A DNA stretch of 64,000 nt, from NCBI GenBank assembly GCA_003665825.1, contig QPFY01000003.1:1364001-1428000 (forward strand), written 5' to 3'. Of the stretch, positions 24,269-35,125 are shown in pieces (positions within the stretch are counted from its first letter, which is position 1; each line of letters starts with the position of its first letter). The DNA is from Microbotryum silenes-acaulis. Lineage: Eukaryota > Basidiomycota > Microbotryomycetes > Microbotryales > Microbotryaceae. A model generated the notes under the pieces. That model saw nothing but the letters and a program-made list of their open reading frames with translations, did no database searches and had not been told where the DNA came from. Position numbers and translations under genes: made by a program.

Positions 24269-25287
24269 TCAAATTTTGGATTCGCGGTCGGCCTTGAGGA
24301 TAGCAGGGTTGGGCAAGATCCAAGCCCTGTGACCCTTGAGTTGTTCCTCGTGACCGAGACTGGCTTTTTGCAATGCCTCGGACCCCTCGAGAGCGGCACG
24401 GACGAGTGCGCTGCCAACTGCAAGCGTTGTGACGGCGACCGAGTCGGAAAACTTGCTCAGAACAACCGTGACCTTGCTATGAACGCAAGAAACGCAGAAT
24501 AATCTCATCAGCAGTCGCCTACTATTGCCGGCGCTGGAAAAGATCTTCGTTTGTTCTGAAGCACTGACCCAAGGATGCCTTCGATCCATCGACTTTCTCC
24601 CCTTCCGCCGGGGACTTCGAGATAGCCTGGACGAGCGATGACGGTGTCGGCATACGAAAGAGCGGCAAGGCCTTCTTCGGTCAAACCTTTGGACTTCATA
24701 TAGAGAAACGGTGCAGAAGAGTTGGAGCCTCCCGACTGTAAAGAGACGCAATCACGCGGTCAGCGAACCTCTACGCCGACTGCCGTGACCGAAGATGCGC
24801 TCGCCGAGACCGGACTGACCGAGCAATACACGAGCGTCTGCTGTTTGTCATCACACTTGGCAGACTGGGCCGCGGCAAGGACGTATTCACGATCAATCTT
24901 GATGAAGTTGGCCGCACTACCGGCGTTGGCTCGAGTCGTACCGAGGGCGATGACGACAGCGTCGGCTCGGACTTCGGACAGCTTCCGACGCTCGGCGGCA
25001 TCACCGGCGAGCAGCTTGTCAAAGTCGAGGCCGGAATGCTTGAGTTTGTCGATCCCTGGTGCATCCGTGGGGACGGGAGGAGGTCGACGTCCAAACGAGT
25101 AGACGCTTTGAGTGGTCGGGGCTGAAGAAAGGTTTCAGAAGTTGATCAGTCCTGCGCCACAACGAGTGCGACGAGATGATCGACTGGTGGAGCCCTGATG
25201 GATCAACTGACCAGCGAGAGCAGACGCAAGCGCCTGACGTCCTACTTCTCCCGTAGCACCGAGGACAATGATGTTCTTGCCAGCCAT
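24269..25287 (-). CDS. fmp52: Fmp52/HTATIP2-like NAD(P)-binding oxidoreductase
   Basis: Short-chain-type Rossmann protein of the Fmp52/TIP30 family, associated with the outer mitochondrial membrane in yeast. The substrate is not known. Four exons on the minus strand start at the ATG at 25287. The first encodes MAGKNIIVLGATGEVGRQAL with the nucleotide-binding GATGxVG motif. The second exon, after an acceptor near 25123, carries DAVVIALGTTRANAGSAANF and the IDREYVLAAAQ helix. The third has SGGSNSSAPFLYMKSKG, containing the Tyr-x3-Lys pair, and VIARPGYL. The fourth ends the protein at 24269. The order of motifs matches the family end to end. The gene lies 3'-to-3' with IML1, only 130 bases away. 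Confidence 0.83.
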
Positions 25288-25697
25288 AGATGTGGGTGGA
25301 GTCGACGAGTTGTGGGCGCTTGTAACGGGTAGCGCAAGTCAGACAGTGGAATGGCGAAGGTGGGAAGGGGACGTAGTCCACGAGCGGAGCCGAAGACGTC
25401 AGTCGGACCAAGCATGCGCAACTATGCGCAAGTGCTCTCAAGTGCAGTCAAGTGCTCAACTGTGCTAGACTGTGCTCAACTGCGCTTGAATCTGCTCGGG
25501 CTTGCAGCCAGCCGATCTAGTACGCAGGATTGCACTCGTGAATACCCGAGCGGCAATGAAAAATGTATAAGGAACAGCGGGAAACTGGCACAGGGGATTA
25601 TAAACTTCATCCTCGATTGGTTCCAGTCGTCGTCGGGCAAAATCATCATATGGACATCGTCATCTTCATCATCATCTCCAACGTTCGTTGGTACCTT
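25288..25697. other. FMP52 upstream region with clustered short repeats
   Basis: Between two minus-strand genes. From about 25423 to 25495, variants of the decamer AAGTGCTCAA/ACTGTGCTCA recur five to six times. This could be a regulatory array or simple slippage. Confidence 0.5.
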
Positions 25698-28017
25698 CTA
25701 GTACACGTAAGGGATGTATCTGTGGGCGAGCGGGCGGCAAGGCGAGTGGAGGAATCAGCCACTTCCTATTACCGTCGACGAGAAAAGCTCGAGCCTAACT
25801 CACGTATACGGCACCTTCTGCTTGTACTCGATCCAACTCTTGCCATACTTGCGCGCGCATCTCGCATTGTCCCTCGCGTTGCGGTGCAACAGCATCGTGA
25901 TGTGGAACAGAGGGTAGAAGTAAGGGATCGCCGAGCCTTGACCGGCCGAAAGACCCCAGACCACGGCTTGGAACCAGTCGAACGTGTAATCTGGTACAGC
26001 GCAAACGGATAGGAGGTGAGAATCCCGATAATAGGGTGGTATGGTCCTTACAAGAGAGGTCGTGCTCACTCGGCTTCCTGAGGATACCCCACAAGCCATC
26101 GATCAACAAGTCGGTGCCGGTGATGGTCTTCATCGTCTTGGGGTTCTCGATCTCGGTACCGGGAATTTGCGGGAACGTATAGCGTTTGATGAAGGTGTTG
26201 GTCTGCTTGGCCTTGAAATACGACTTTTGTCCCATTGCCACGTCGAATCTATGCATGAAGCTTGGATATGAGTTTCGGCCATCCCACGTGATGGAGGATG
26301 TCGTGCTGTAGTGACTTACAAGCCGTGCGAGACGGTCAACAAGATGAAGAGCTGTACGACGAACCACGTCGGGTACGAGTAGGTCTTGGGGTCGTGCGTC
26401 GCCATGTAGATCGCCGAGTACGCGTAGGAGAAGGGGACACCCGCAAGGTTCCAATAGGAGAGCAACCATCCGAACTGTGGACGTAAAGAGGCCAGTCAGT
26501 ATTTAGTGCGAAGACTCGAATGGTTGAACACTCACCTTCTCATAGTTCATGTCTGGGAAAGGCAAGCGAAGTGTCACGAATTAGTTCCTCAGTGCTACAA
26601 CAGTGTAGGCGCGTTCACGACTTACCCCATGTCTGGGGTATGTATTGCTCGCCCTGTGGAGTACCCAGCACCAGAGAGACGATCAGCTTTCGAACCGCCT
26701 CGAGCACCCGTGCATCCTCGACATACCTTTGCGCAGGCGTTCAGGTACAAGCCAGTTCCCCAGGCAAAGAGTGCCGTGTTGGCCGAAACGTAACCATAGG
26801 TCTGGTACTGCTTGGCGCAAGCCGCCAGGGCGATCGTAAAGAGCAACATCCACGACACGCGGATTTCGGCCCACCTATGTCGAGAATGGGACCGTCAGTG
26901 CGTCGTCGGAACCTGTTCTAACGACCACCAGAGTGCTCACATTTTGATGTCGACGGAACCCAGTCTCGGGTTCAAGCTCGAGCCCATGAAGTAGTCGTAA
27001 ATTATGTTGCCGCTCATGCGGTATCGTTCGCCGGTGATGTAAACGATTGCGGCGAGACCAAAGCCACTCAATTGGGCAATAGTGAAGAGGGGCCCGTAGA
27101 GGTCGATGATGTCGGCGAGGTTGAAAACGCCCGTGTAGTGCACCGCTCCGACGATGGCGATAGTGGCGTAGAGCGAGGTGTAGGCGTTGCAATTGTAGAC
27201 CAGAGTTTTGCCTCCGAGCGACGTAACGGGGAGACCGCGTTGCTGCACACCGGGCATGATCAAGGCGAGCAAGAGTTGCAGCGAGATGAGGGAGAAGTAC
27301 AAGGCCGTGGCCTTGCGTGTCGGTGCGGCATGCTGTGAGATTCATGCGAAAGAAGTGCCCAGTCAAGAAAGAGAAGACGATTCAGTCCAAGAAAATGCCA
27401 AATCCGGAGGATTGGTTCGGCGAGAGGCGATGGATGGGGCGCCCCCCGCGCGCTCGAACCAAACAGTGCGGAGGACTGACCGTCACGACCAGACGGAACA
27501 CGAGCTTGACAAAGTCGATCCACCCTCCGGGTCCGGTGAGAGTCGAAGGATCGACTGGCCTGGCGAGTCTGCCTGCACGGGGTCCAGATCGAGCTTGTTA
27601 GCACCGAGGCGACTCGACTTTACGACGCCGAAAGGAAGGCCGAGCTCTACGACTGCACGGCGTCGAGGTGGAGTGCGCCTCGCATCGGGCACGATCGAAC
27701 TGACCATCATAGAAGTAAAGGCACACGTATAGGTAGTAGAACAGGCACGGGAACAGCGTCATCATGGCCATGACGCCGACCGGACCTCCAAACTCGTACT
27801 CGTGATGCACGTCGTCTGCGGCGACGGCCCGCTTGCGATCGGTCGCGGGACTGTTGTGTGACGCGGAGGCGGAGGCGGCGGTGGAACGAGTCCTCGAGCT
27901 GCTTCGTCTCGTCGCGGTCGATCCGGAGCGAGCGGTGGCACTAGTCGCTGCAGCATCCGAGGGGCTCGACCTGGCCGGTGTTTCCGTGCGAGAACGGATG
28001 GCATCAGCGGGCGGCAT
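25698..28017 (-). CDS. erg4: Delta(24(28))-sterol reductase, ERG4/ERG24 family
   Basis: Last step of ergosterol synthesis in the endoplasmic reticulum, reducing the C24(28) double bond with NADPH. Several minus-strand exons run from the ATG at 28017 to the TAG at 25698. The N terminus is a Ser/Ala/Arg-rich cytosolic tail, then EFGGPVGVMAMMTLFPCLFY starts the first membrane helix. Later exons show DFVKLVFRLVV, the LQLLLALIMPGVQQRGLP and TSLYATIAIVGAVHYTG helices, GSSLNPRLGSVDIKM, WVGLLS-type segments and QTWDMNYEKFGWLLSYWNL (short exons joined by eye). The most diagnostic part is the C-terminal VVWGLSAGQGSAIPYFYPLF followed by HRNARDNARCARKYG and a final KVPYTYIPYVY. The ATG at 28017 was preferred over a longer upstream frame that lacks family similarity. 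Confidence 0.9.
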
Positions 28018-29281
28018 GGTGGAAGGAGGCTGTAACAAAGGGGGAAGAAGAAGGGAAGACAGTTGGGGCAGCCTTCTGAGTCGGCATGTTGCTCTTCGGT
28101 TACTCCTTCGGACCCCCTCGGCCGCTACGCGCGCTGGCGAAGTGCACAGGCGCCAGGCGCGCAAAGCGACAATCTTTTGTTAGATCGACCGATCAAATGC
28201 CACACCGCGTGTCCCGGCTCGCTTCGCCGACCCTACCGTGTCATTTTGTCTCAGGATCTGGTACATTTTTCCAATGTTGATGGGAGTTCATTTGCGGGGT
28301 GAGATCTCCTCTACCGGTCTTCGCGAGATATAGGAGCCTCACCTCCTGAGCGAGGCCGGCGGCAAACGCGTCCCTTTCCGTCGATCTCGGACTCGACTCG
28401 GAGGGGCTTCACGGGTCACGCTAGTACTCGCTCCTCTTCGAGAATGACGCATCTCGTTTCTTTATAAAGGCTTCCGATGTTCTTGCAGATGATGATGCTC
28501 GTTTCCTGTGAATGCTGACTCTCAAAAGATGCGTGATTCGGCCCGGCCGGGCGGTCAATCTGGCATGCAGCCCCAAGTTAGTAATTTCATCATTCTTCGA
28601 AGCATTGGAGGAGGGCATAGACCTGAATCTGTGAGTCGCACGACCGACTCATCATTGAGAGGTCGCGTTAATTCTGTGCAGATCGCCTACGACGACCCCG
28701 ACGGAGTCCATCTCGGGAGTCGGCAATAAGTTGATGCTCGTCGGCCACTACCGGGATGGTCACGTCCCTCTGCCTCGCTCCGCCCCTCCAACAGCCCCAA
28801 CCAACTCGTAGCCACTGCTTGGTATCGTCGGGTGTAGTCGTACACCTGGTCAGAGTTGCCCACCACGTTTTCCAACCAGCTTTCGTAAGTACTACGTCTT
28901 CCACGAATATCATGAGCCGAGGTCAAGCCTGACGACAGCCATCAAATCCTCATCCCCATCCTCCTATCCGCGCTTTCAGGTCGTCTCACAATCGTAAGTT
29001 CCGGGAGGAACCCATTTGACATTCATGTATACACGCATGAGTCAGACTAACATCTCTGGTGTTCTTCCGAGTCTTCTAGGACACCGCGGGTATGTCCTAC
29101 AAGGTGGCGGCCTAGGGTGTTCGCGAGGGGCGCGTCTGCGAAGGCGCCAATCGAACTAACCGGCTCGATCGGGCCATCTTTTGCCGACCCGACAGATCTC
29201 GCAAGACATCGAGTGCGGGCATACAAAGGCGCACGGATTAGACAACCGTAATCACAAGAAACACTCGTAATAACCTACAAC
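28018..29281. other. Divergent intergenic region between ERG4 and the inositol transporter
   Basis: About 1.26 kb between outward-facing genes, probably holding both promoters. I looked for sterol- and inositol-response-like motifs and found none I would defend. No coding or RNA feature is supported. Confidence 0.45.
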
Positions 29282-31132
29282 ATGGCTGCGTCGCCCCCTT
29301 CGCCCGGTCTCAAGGCGGTCCATTCGAACTCGACCGTCGTCGATGAGCACCTCGACCAAATCTCCACCGGCGATTACGACGATGCGATCGTACGCGCCGA
29401 AGGTGAAGAGCGGACTACCATGTTCCTCTGGCACCTCGTCATCATGGCCGCTTGGGGAGGACTACTCTTCGGTTACGACACCGGCGTCATCGGTGGCAGT
29501 CTGGTCCACAAGGATCTGGCTCAAGATCTCGGACGCGTGCCCCTCAGCAACCTCGACAAGGAGGTGCTCACCGCCGCCACGACACTCGGTGCGCTGATCG
29601 CCTCCCTCGGCGCTGGTGTGCTCGCCGATCGCGCCGGTCGCAAGCTCGTAATCTTCCTCGCCGATATGTTTTTCCTCATCGGAGCCATCATGCAAGCCGT
29701 TGCGTTCGGTTCAGGCGCCTACTGGATTGCCGCCGTTGGGCGGCTCATCCTCGGCTTCGGCGTTGGCTCGGCGGCGCTCGTCGTGCCTTTGTACATCTCC
29801 GAATTGGCCCCGACTTGCCAGCGCGGTCGACTCGTGACGCTCAATGTCATTGCCATCACTGGTGGTCAGGTCCTGGCCTACATCATCAACATCGCCTTCC
29901 GCAACGTCTCGCATGGGTGGAGGTTCATGGTCGGAGGTGGAGCGATCCCTCCCCTCGTTCAGCTCGCGTTCCTCCCTTTCCTGCCCGAGACGCCGCGTTA
30001 CATGCTTCGCCACGGCAAATTCGAAGAGACGCGCGCCGTGTTGCGCAAGATTTACCCCTTTGCGACGGAGGACCAGATCATGCTCAAGTCCAAGGTCATC
30101 GGTGTGCGGGTGCAAAAGGAAGTCGGCGAGGGCGGATTGCTCGCGTCGTGGAAAAAGCTGCACTTCGTCCCCGCCAACTTCCGCGGGCTCGTCATCGCCT
30201 GCGGATTGCAGGGTATCCAGCAACTGTGCGGATTCAACACGTAAGTGCCTCCCTTTTTTGTGTCGCAAAGGTCATAATATCGCAAGGTCCTGACTTTCCT
30301 TTCCCATGCAGGTTGATGTACTTCTCGCCCACCTTGTTCCAGTCCGTTGGCTTCTCGGACCCCCTCGTTATTGGACTCGTCATTGCCTTGACAAATCTGC
30401 TCTTCACCTTCGTGGCTTTGATCATCGTCGACAAGGTCGGCCGCCGCCGTATCGCGTGCTGGACGATCCCAGGCATGTCGCTCGCTTTGATCCTGGCCGC
30501 CGTCGCGTTCCACTTCCTCACGCTCAGGACCGACGGACGCTTGACCGACAACGGACTACTCGACCAAAAATGGTCGCCAGTCGTCCTGGCCGCGATGATC
30601 ATCTACGTCGCTTTCTACGCTACGGTAAGTTTCAATCGAGTGTATTTGTGAGTCACAGTCGATTAACAGGGTTTTTGCTTCCCACACGGGCCCAGGGTAT
30701 CGGAAACATCCCTTGGCAACAACAAGAATTGTTCCACGTGAGCGTTCGTGGGATTGGGACCTCGATCAGTACGGCGTGCAACTGGGCGGGCAACCTGATC
30801 ATCTCGTTGACGTTCTTGAGTTTGATCAACGCCATCACCCCCTCGGGAGCATTCGGTCAGTCTCTCGTGCTCACAATTTTTCAAAATTGACGGACTGTGC
30901 TAAGCGGAAAGTTGTCTTTCCTCGATCAGGTCTTTACGCGGGCATTTGTTTCCTCGGCGCTTTGTTCTGCATCTTCCTCTACCCTGAAACGGCGCTTTTG
31001 AGCTTAGAGGAGACGCTCGAAGTGTTCAGTAATGGGTTCGGAGTCAAAAAGGCCAAACATATGCGCAGGCACAAGAAGGAGGCGATGCGTCAGCTTAGGG
31101 CGGGAGATGGTCAGATCAAACAGGTCGCTTAG
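29282..31132 (+). CDS. MFS myo-inositol/sugar transporter
   Basis: Proton-coupled uptake of a polyol or hexose at the plasma membrane. Four exons (29282-30240, 30312-30624, 30696-30855, 30930-31132) sum to 1635 bases, 544 residues. Sugar-transporter signatures are clear: [15 protein letters not shown] in helix 1, DRAGRK between helices 2 and 3, [17 protein letters not shown] after helix 4, [10 protein letters not shown] at the end of the first half, [13 protein letters not shown] in helix 7, DKVGRRR between helices 8 and 9, and a final [36 protein letters not shown] in helix 10 is typical of myo-inositol (Itr1/Itr2) carriers, so inositol is the preferred substrate guess. The sequence alone does not exclude another polyol. 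Confidence 0.9.
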
Positions 31133-31363
31133 AGACGGCATTTTAGCATGGAATGGGTCTTGGTGGTGCTTGATGATGATTTGATAATTTAATAGTAGTC
31201 GCAAGTTCGATGCTTGAAAAACTTTTTGCTTAGCTGCCTTTTTGAACTTCGAAGATCCTCAGAGACTCTCGGAGACGGCAGTCAGGCCGACACCGATACT
31301 CGCTCGTGCCTTACGACCTCACTTTGTCTTAGCCCCCTCGCATTACGCAATCAGACACGAGAC

Positions 31364-32927
31364 ATGACGCGCGATCTGACAACACGAAATGAACTGAAAG
31401 AGATCGTTGACAAGTACGACACGATCTTGTTTGAGTAAGTTCGGCCTCTGCCTCTTTTGCACTCGCGACAGCTCGGTCAATGGCGTGGTCTCGCTTGGTC
31501 AGGCCGGCATGGACAAGTCCAAAGGGTAGACGAGGCGATGCAGTGAGGGAAGCTATCTTGCACGAACTAACATTCGCCGATCCACGCCTATCCATAGCTG
31601 CGATGGAGTGATCTGGGAGGGTGATCACCTGATTCCGCACGTCAAGGAGGTGCTCGTTGGACTGCGCAAAATGGGCAAGCGCTTCTTCTTCGTCACCAAC
31701 AAGTCAGTTCATCACCAAAAAAAATGAGACTACTGTATCCAAGTCCTCCGGAGCTGATCAGATGCTGAGTCCTTGCTTCCATTCCCCATCCTCCCCATCC
31801 TCCCCACCCGCCGCCGCCCCCACCTTGTCCCCCGTGCGCTCTTCCTGGAAACGCAGTGCTACCAAATCGCGTGAAGCCAACAAAGCCAAGTTCGACAAGC
31901 TCGGCATCGAATGTCACGTCGACGACATCTTCTCCTCGGCCTACGCCAGTGCGGCCTATCTCAAGAACGTACTCAACTTCCCCGCGGACAAGAAGGTGTA
32001 TGTCATTGGCGAGAAGGGCATCGAGGATGAGTTGGGCAGTGTAGGCATTCGGCATTCGGGTGGGACGGTGAGTTCGGAGAAGAAGGACCATGTCAAGGCG
32101 TCCCAAGTGGAAGCTTATCGTGCATGTTACAATGCCCCGATATCTCGACGGCCACTTCTGTCCCAGGACCCGGCCGACAACGTTTTCATCGACCTCATGG
32201 ATTTCTCGTCCATCACACCCGACCCAGAGGTCGGCGCCGTCTTGTGTGGTCTCGACATGCACCTCAACTACAAGAAGATCGCTAAAGGGTGTCGGTACCT
32301 TCGGGAGAATGAGGGGTGTCACTTCGTCGCCACCAACTTGGATTCGACTTTCCCTACCCATGGGAGCGTGTATCCTGGCAAGTGAAGGTGGATATGCGAC
32401 AAGCTAGACCTTGTGTTGGATACTTACTGACAGTTGCTTTTGATACATCTACAGGTGGCGGAGCTACGATTGCACCTCTGATAACGACGATGGGCCGACA
32501 GCCGCTCGTGATTGGGAAACCTGAAGCGGCGATGCTCGAGAGCATCTTGAAGACGTCAGTGACCAGGCTGGTAACAGAGGCATCTTGATATCTCCTTCAC
32601 TGACATATTTAATTCCTCGATCACCCCTCTTAGTTATGACTTGGACAAGAGCAAGATGCTCATGGTTGGCGACCGACTGAACACGGACATTCTGTTTGGC
32701 GTGAACGGCGGTATTTCCACGATGCTCGTCCTGACCGGTAAGTTGGCGCATCACGGATCTTCTCAAGAACATACTTAACATCCCTGTTCCTGACTATCCA
32801 TTATTTGGTGCCAATGATTATTCATCTCGCAGGCATCAACACGAGGGCCGAAGCAGAGGCCGAGGATGCGGTCGCCAAGCCGACGTATATAGTAGACAGT
32901 CTTGGAGATTTTTTATCGGTTGTATAG
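31364..32927 (+). CDS. pho13: HAD-family 4-nitrophenyl/phosphoglycolate phosphatase (Pho13)
   Basis: Hydrolyses phosphoglycolate and related damaged metabolites in the cytosol. Seven exons (31364-31434, 31598-31702, 31857-32067, 32167-32377, 32455-32554, 32634-32737, 32833-32927) sum to 897 bases, 298 residues. HAD motif 1 is FDCDGVIWEG with Asp24 and Asp26. Motif 2 is FFVTNNATKSRE, the cap carries VYVIGEKGI and HSGGTDPADN, motif 3 contains VIGKP, and motif 4 is MVGDRLNTDILFG. The length matches the family. Intron 4 must use a GC donor (G|GCAAGT at 32378) to keep frame into GGGATIAPL. The gene lies 231 bases downstream of the transporter on the same strand. Confidence 0.92.
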
Positions 32928-33143
32928 AGCAGCAAGGCATGAATGTAAATACGTGCTTATGTGATACTACGAGGAAATCCGTAGGTTGATGAGCCCACGT
33001 ATGGGACAGCTGAGCAGATTATCCATTTCTTTTCTCCGTCTTCCCCACTCGCGCGGCCGCTGCACGTGACCAGCTGCAGCTCGTTGGCACTTTCAATTCG
33101 ACTCCTCAGCACGGGCCTCATTCAACTGGGCTCTCTGACCGAG

Positions 33144-34756
33144 ATGGGCGGCGAGTCAGTCGATCTAAGGTCGATGAGGATGCCGTTTGGTACAAGTTCG
33201 AATCGGATGCGACCTGGCTTGCTGGGTACAACGGGCGGCAGTGGCATTGACCTGCGCAACCCGTCGTCGAGCTCGCGGTACGGCGACAAGCTATTCAGCA
33301 AGCGGCAGCACGGAGCTCTTCCGAGCACGAGACGGATAGTTAGCTACGCCTTTGTAACTGCTTTGCTGCTGGTACGTCAGGATGTAGGACTGCATCAGAT
33401 ACGAGGCCGAAGCGGCGATGGGATTGATCAGCTGACGGCTCTCTGTTCTTCTGCTCGGCTCGTCGCCCCTGTCCATCCCCGCCTATTGGACCATACAGCT
33501 TGGGTTTCTGTGGAGGCGTTATCAACTACACATCGAGATTCAAGCTTATCGTCGGGGCTGGATCCAACGCAACATCGACCCCGTGCCACCGCTGTCAGGG
33601 ACCTGCTTTAATCCTGCGACGATCGCTGCGACGGACTATAACACCACCTTAGCCCACTCCCCCAAATACGTCGAGCTTCATGCCGGACTCTCGATGCAAG
33701 TCGGCGATGACTGCTTTGCCTTTGCCTCGACCATACCTCGTACCGTGGTGCCGGGGATGAATCTGCCGAAGCGAACGATCTTTCACACCTATTGGCGGGA
33801 CGATTTGAAGCCGCTCGGTGCACGGCAGACCGACTTGCTGGACTCGATACTGGCGATGCAGGACCGAGAGAGTTCGACTGTGATCCTGTGGACAAACGCG
33901 CTGACGACGGAGCGACTCGAAACCCATCCTTTGCTCTCTGTTCTGCTGAAACGATATGGCCCGACCCGACTGGTCGTGCGAAGCGTCGACAAGAAGGCGT
34001 TGGCAGAGGGCACGTCAATGCAAGGTCATAACCTGCTGGATCTGTCCGACCAGAAGGCATGGCTTGATGGCGATTTGGTGCGGTTGCTTGTACTCTGGGC
34101 CGAGGGTGGGGTTTGGGTCGATTTCGATACTATCATGACGGGGAGGGATATGAGGGTGTTAGGGGAGCATGAGTGGGTGACCCAGTGGGACTGCTATGGT
34201 GAGTATCGACTATGAAGCTTAAGATATTCTTCCTGACCCGGCGACCCATACTGAAGCATGTTTCGGATTTACGCTCGGCCACTCTCCACGATCGCGCCTC
34301 ACCTCCGCCCATCACGCAGATAAAATCTACCAACCGCTCAACGGTGCAATGATGCACTTTCTCAAACACAGTCCCTACCTGTGTGAGATGCTGTACGCGA
34401 TGGCGAACGATCCACCACCGCAAAAGGATTCGACCGACTGGGGCTCGCGCCTTTACTACAAGGTTTTCCGGCGTCTCATCGCCGAAGGGATCGCGCCATT
34501 CAAGATCCTTCCCTTCTGCTTCACCGACGGCGTTACTTGTCGACTCGACAACCGCTTACCGGATCCCTTCGCTTCGGCTGATGCGGAGAAGAAATGGAGC
34601 GCTCAGAGGCGCGGATCGCTTGAGAGGAAGGTGGGGAACGTGTGGGCTGTGCACTTGCATAACCAGTGGGAAAAGGGGTTTGATCCGGATGGATGGGTGG
34701 ATCGGATTATCATGTCCAAAGTTAGAGATACTATAGAGCGTGAATACCCCGTGTAA
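33144..34756 (+). CDS. Type II membrane DXD glycosyltransferase (Gly_transf_sug-like)
   Basis: Probable Golgi enzyme adding a sugar to glycans or glycolipids. Three exons (33144-33371, 33499-34198, 34320-34756) sum to 1365 bases, 454 residues. A basic cytosolic tail of about 66 residues is followed by one signal-anchor helix (IVSYAFVTALLLLGFLW), made by the first splice. The lumenal domain has RTIFHTYWRDDLKP, GHNLLDLSDQKAWLDGDLVR, and the nucleotide-sugar DXD motif in GGVWVDFDTIMTGR. The last exon carries NGAMMHFLKHSPY and ends with HLHNQWEKGFDPDGW. This layout resembles GT32-like (Och1-related) and alpha-1,4-glycosyltransferase families. Donor and acceptor sugars cannot be told. The frame is open upstream without an ATG, so 33144 is the first good start. 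Confidence 0.8.
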
Positions 34757-35125
34757 TGAGAACGACACCCATTTACGTCGTGCGGTGTCACGTGACTCTT
34801 TTGGCGTGGGGGAGTGAAAATCTGTTTCCATTTTTCTCCCGACGGGGTCGGTAGCGGAGACGTCTCAATGAATGTCAACCAGCCACTCTTTGGTAAGTTG
34901 ATGCTATTGGATCAATTGAGAGCCCTTCATATTTTTTGACGGCCCCACTTGGGGTGGGCCCGGTTGGCGCCCGAACAGCCTCCCGACGGTTCGTAAGTCT
35001 ACCCTCTGAAGCTCTGAAACTTAGAATCAATCAAGCAATCGATCAATCAATCACCGAGCCGCCTCCGTCGTTCCTCGCCTCGCCCTTTCCACCCTCACCC
35101 TAGCCCGTAACTCGTCTCTGGTTCC
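34757..35125. other. Intergenic, promoter side of the MFS gene
   Basis: Between two plus-strand genes. Repeated AATCAATC is seen just before 35055. Nothing else stands out. Confidence 0.45.

Noticed and set aside
33066..33611. 181-codon frame read straight through the glycosyltransferase intron
   Set aside because: Begins with GTG. After 33371 the protein becomes unlike the family, whereas splicing to 33499 gives a continuous membrane helix and catalytic domain.
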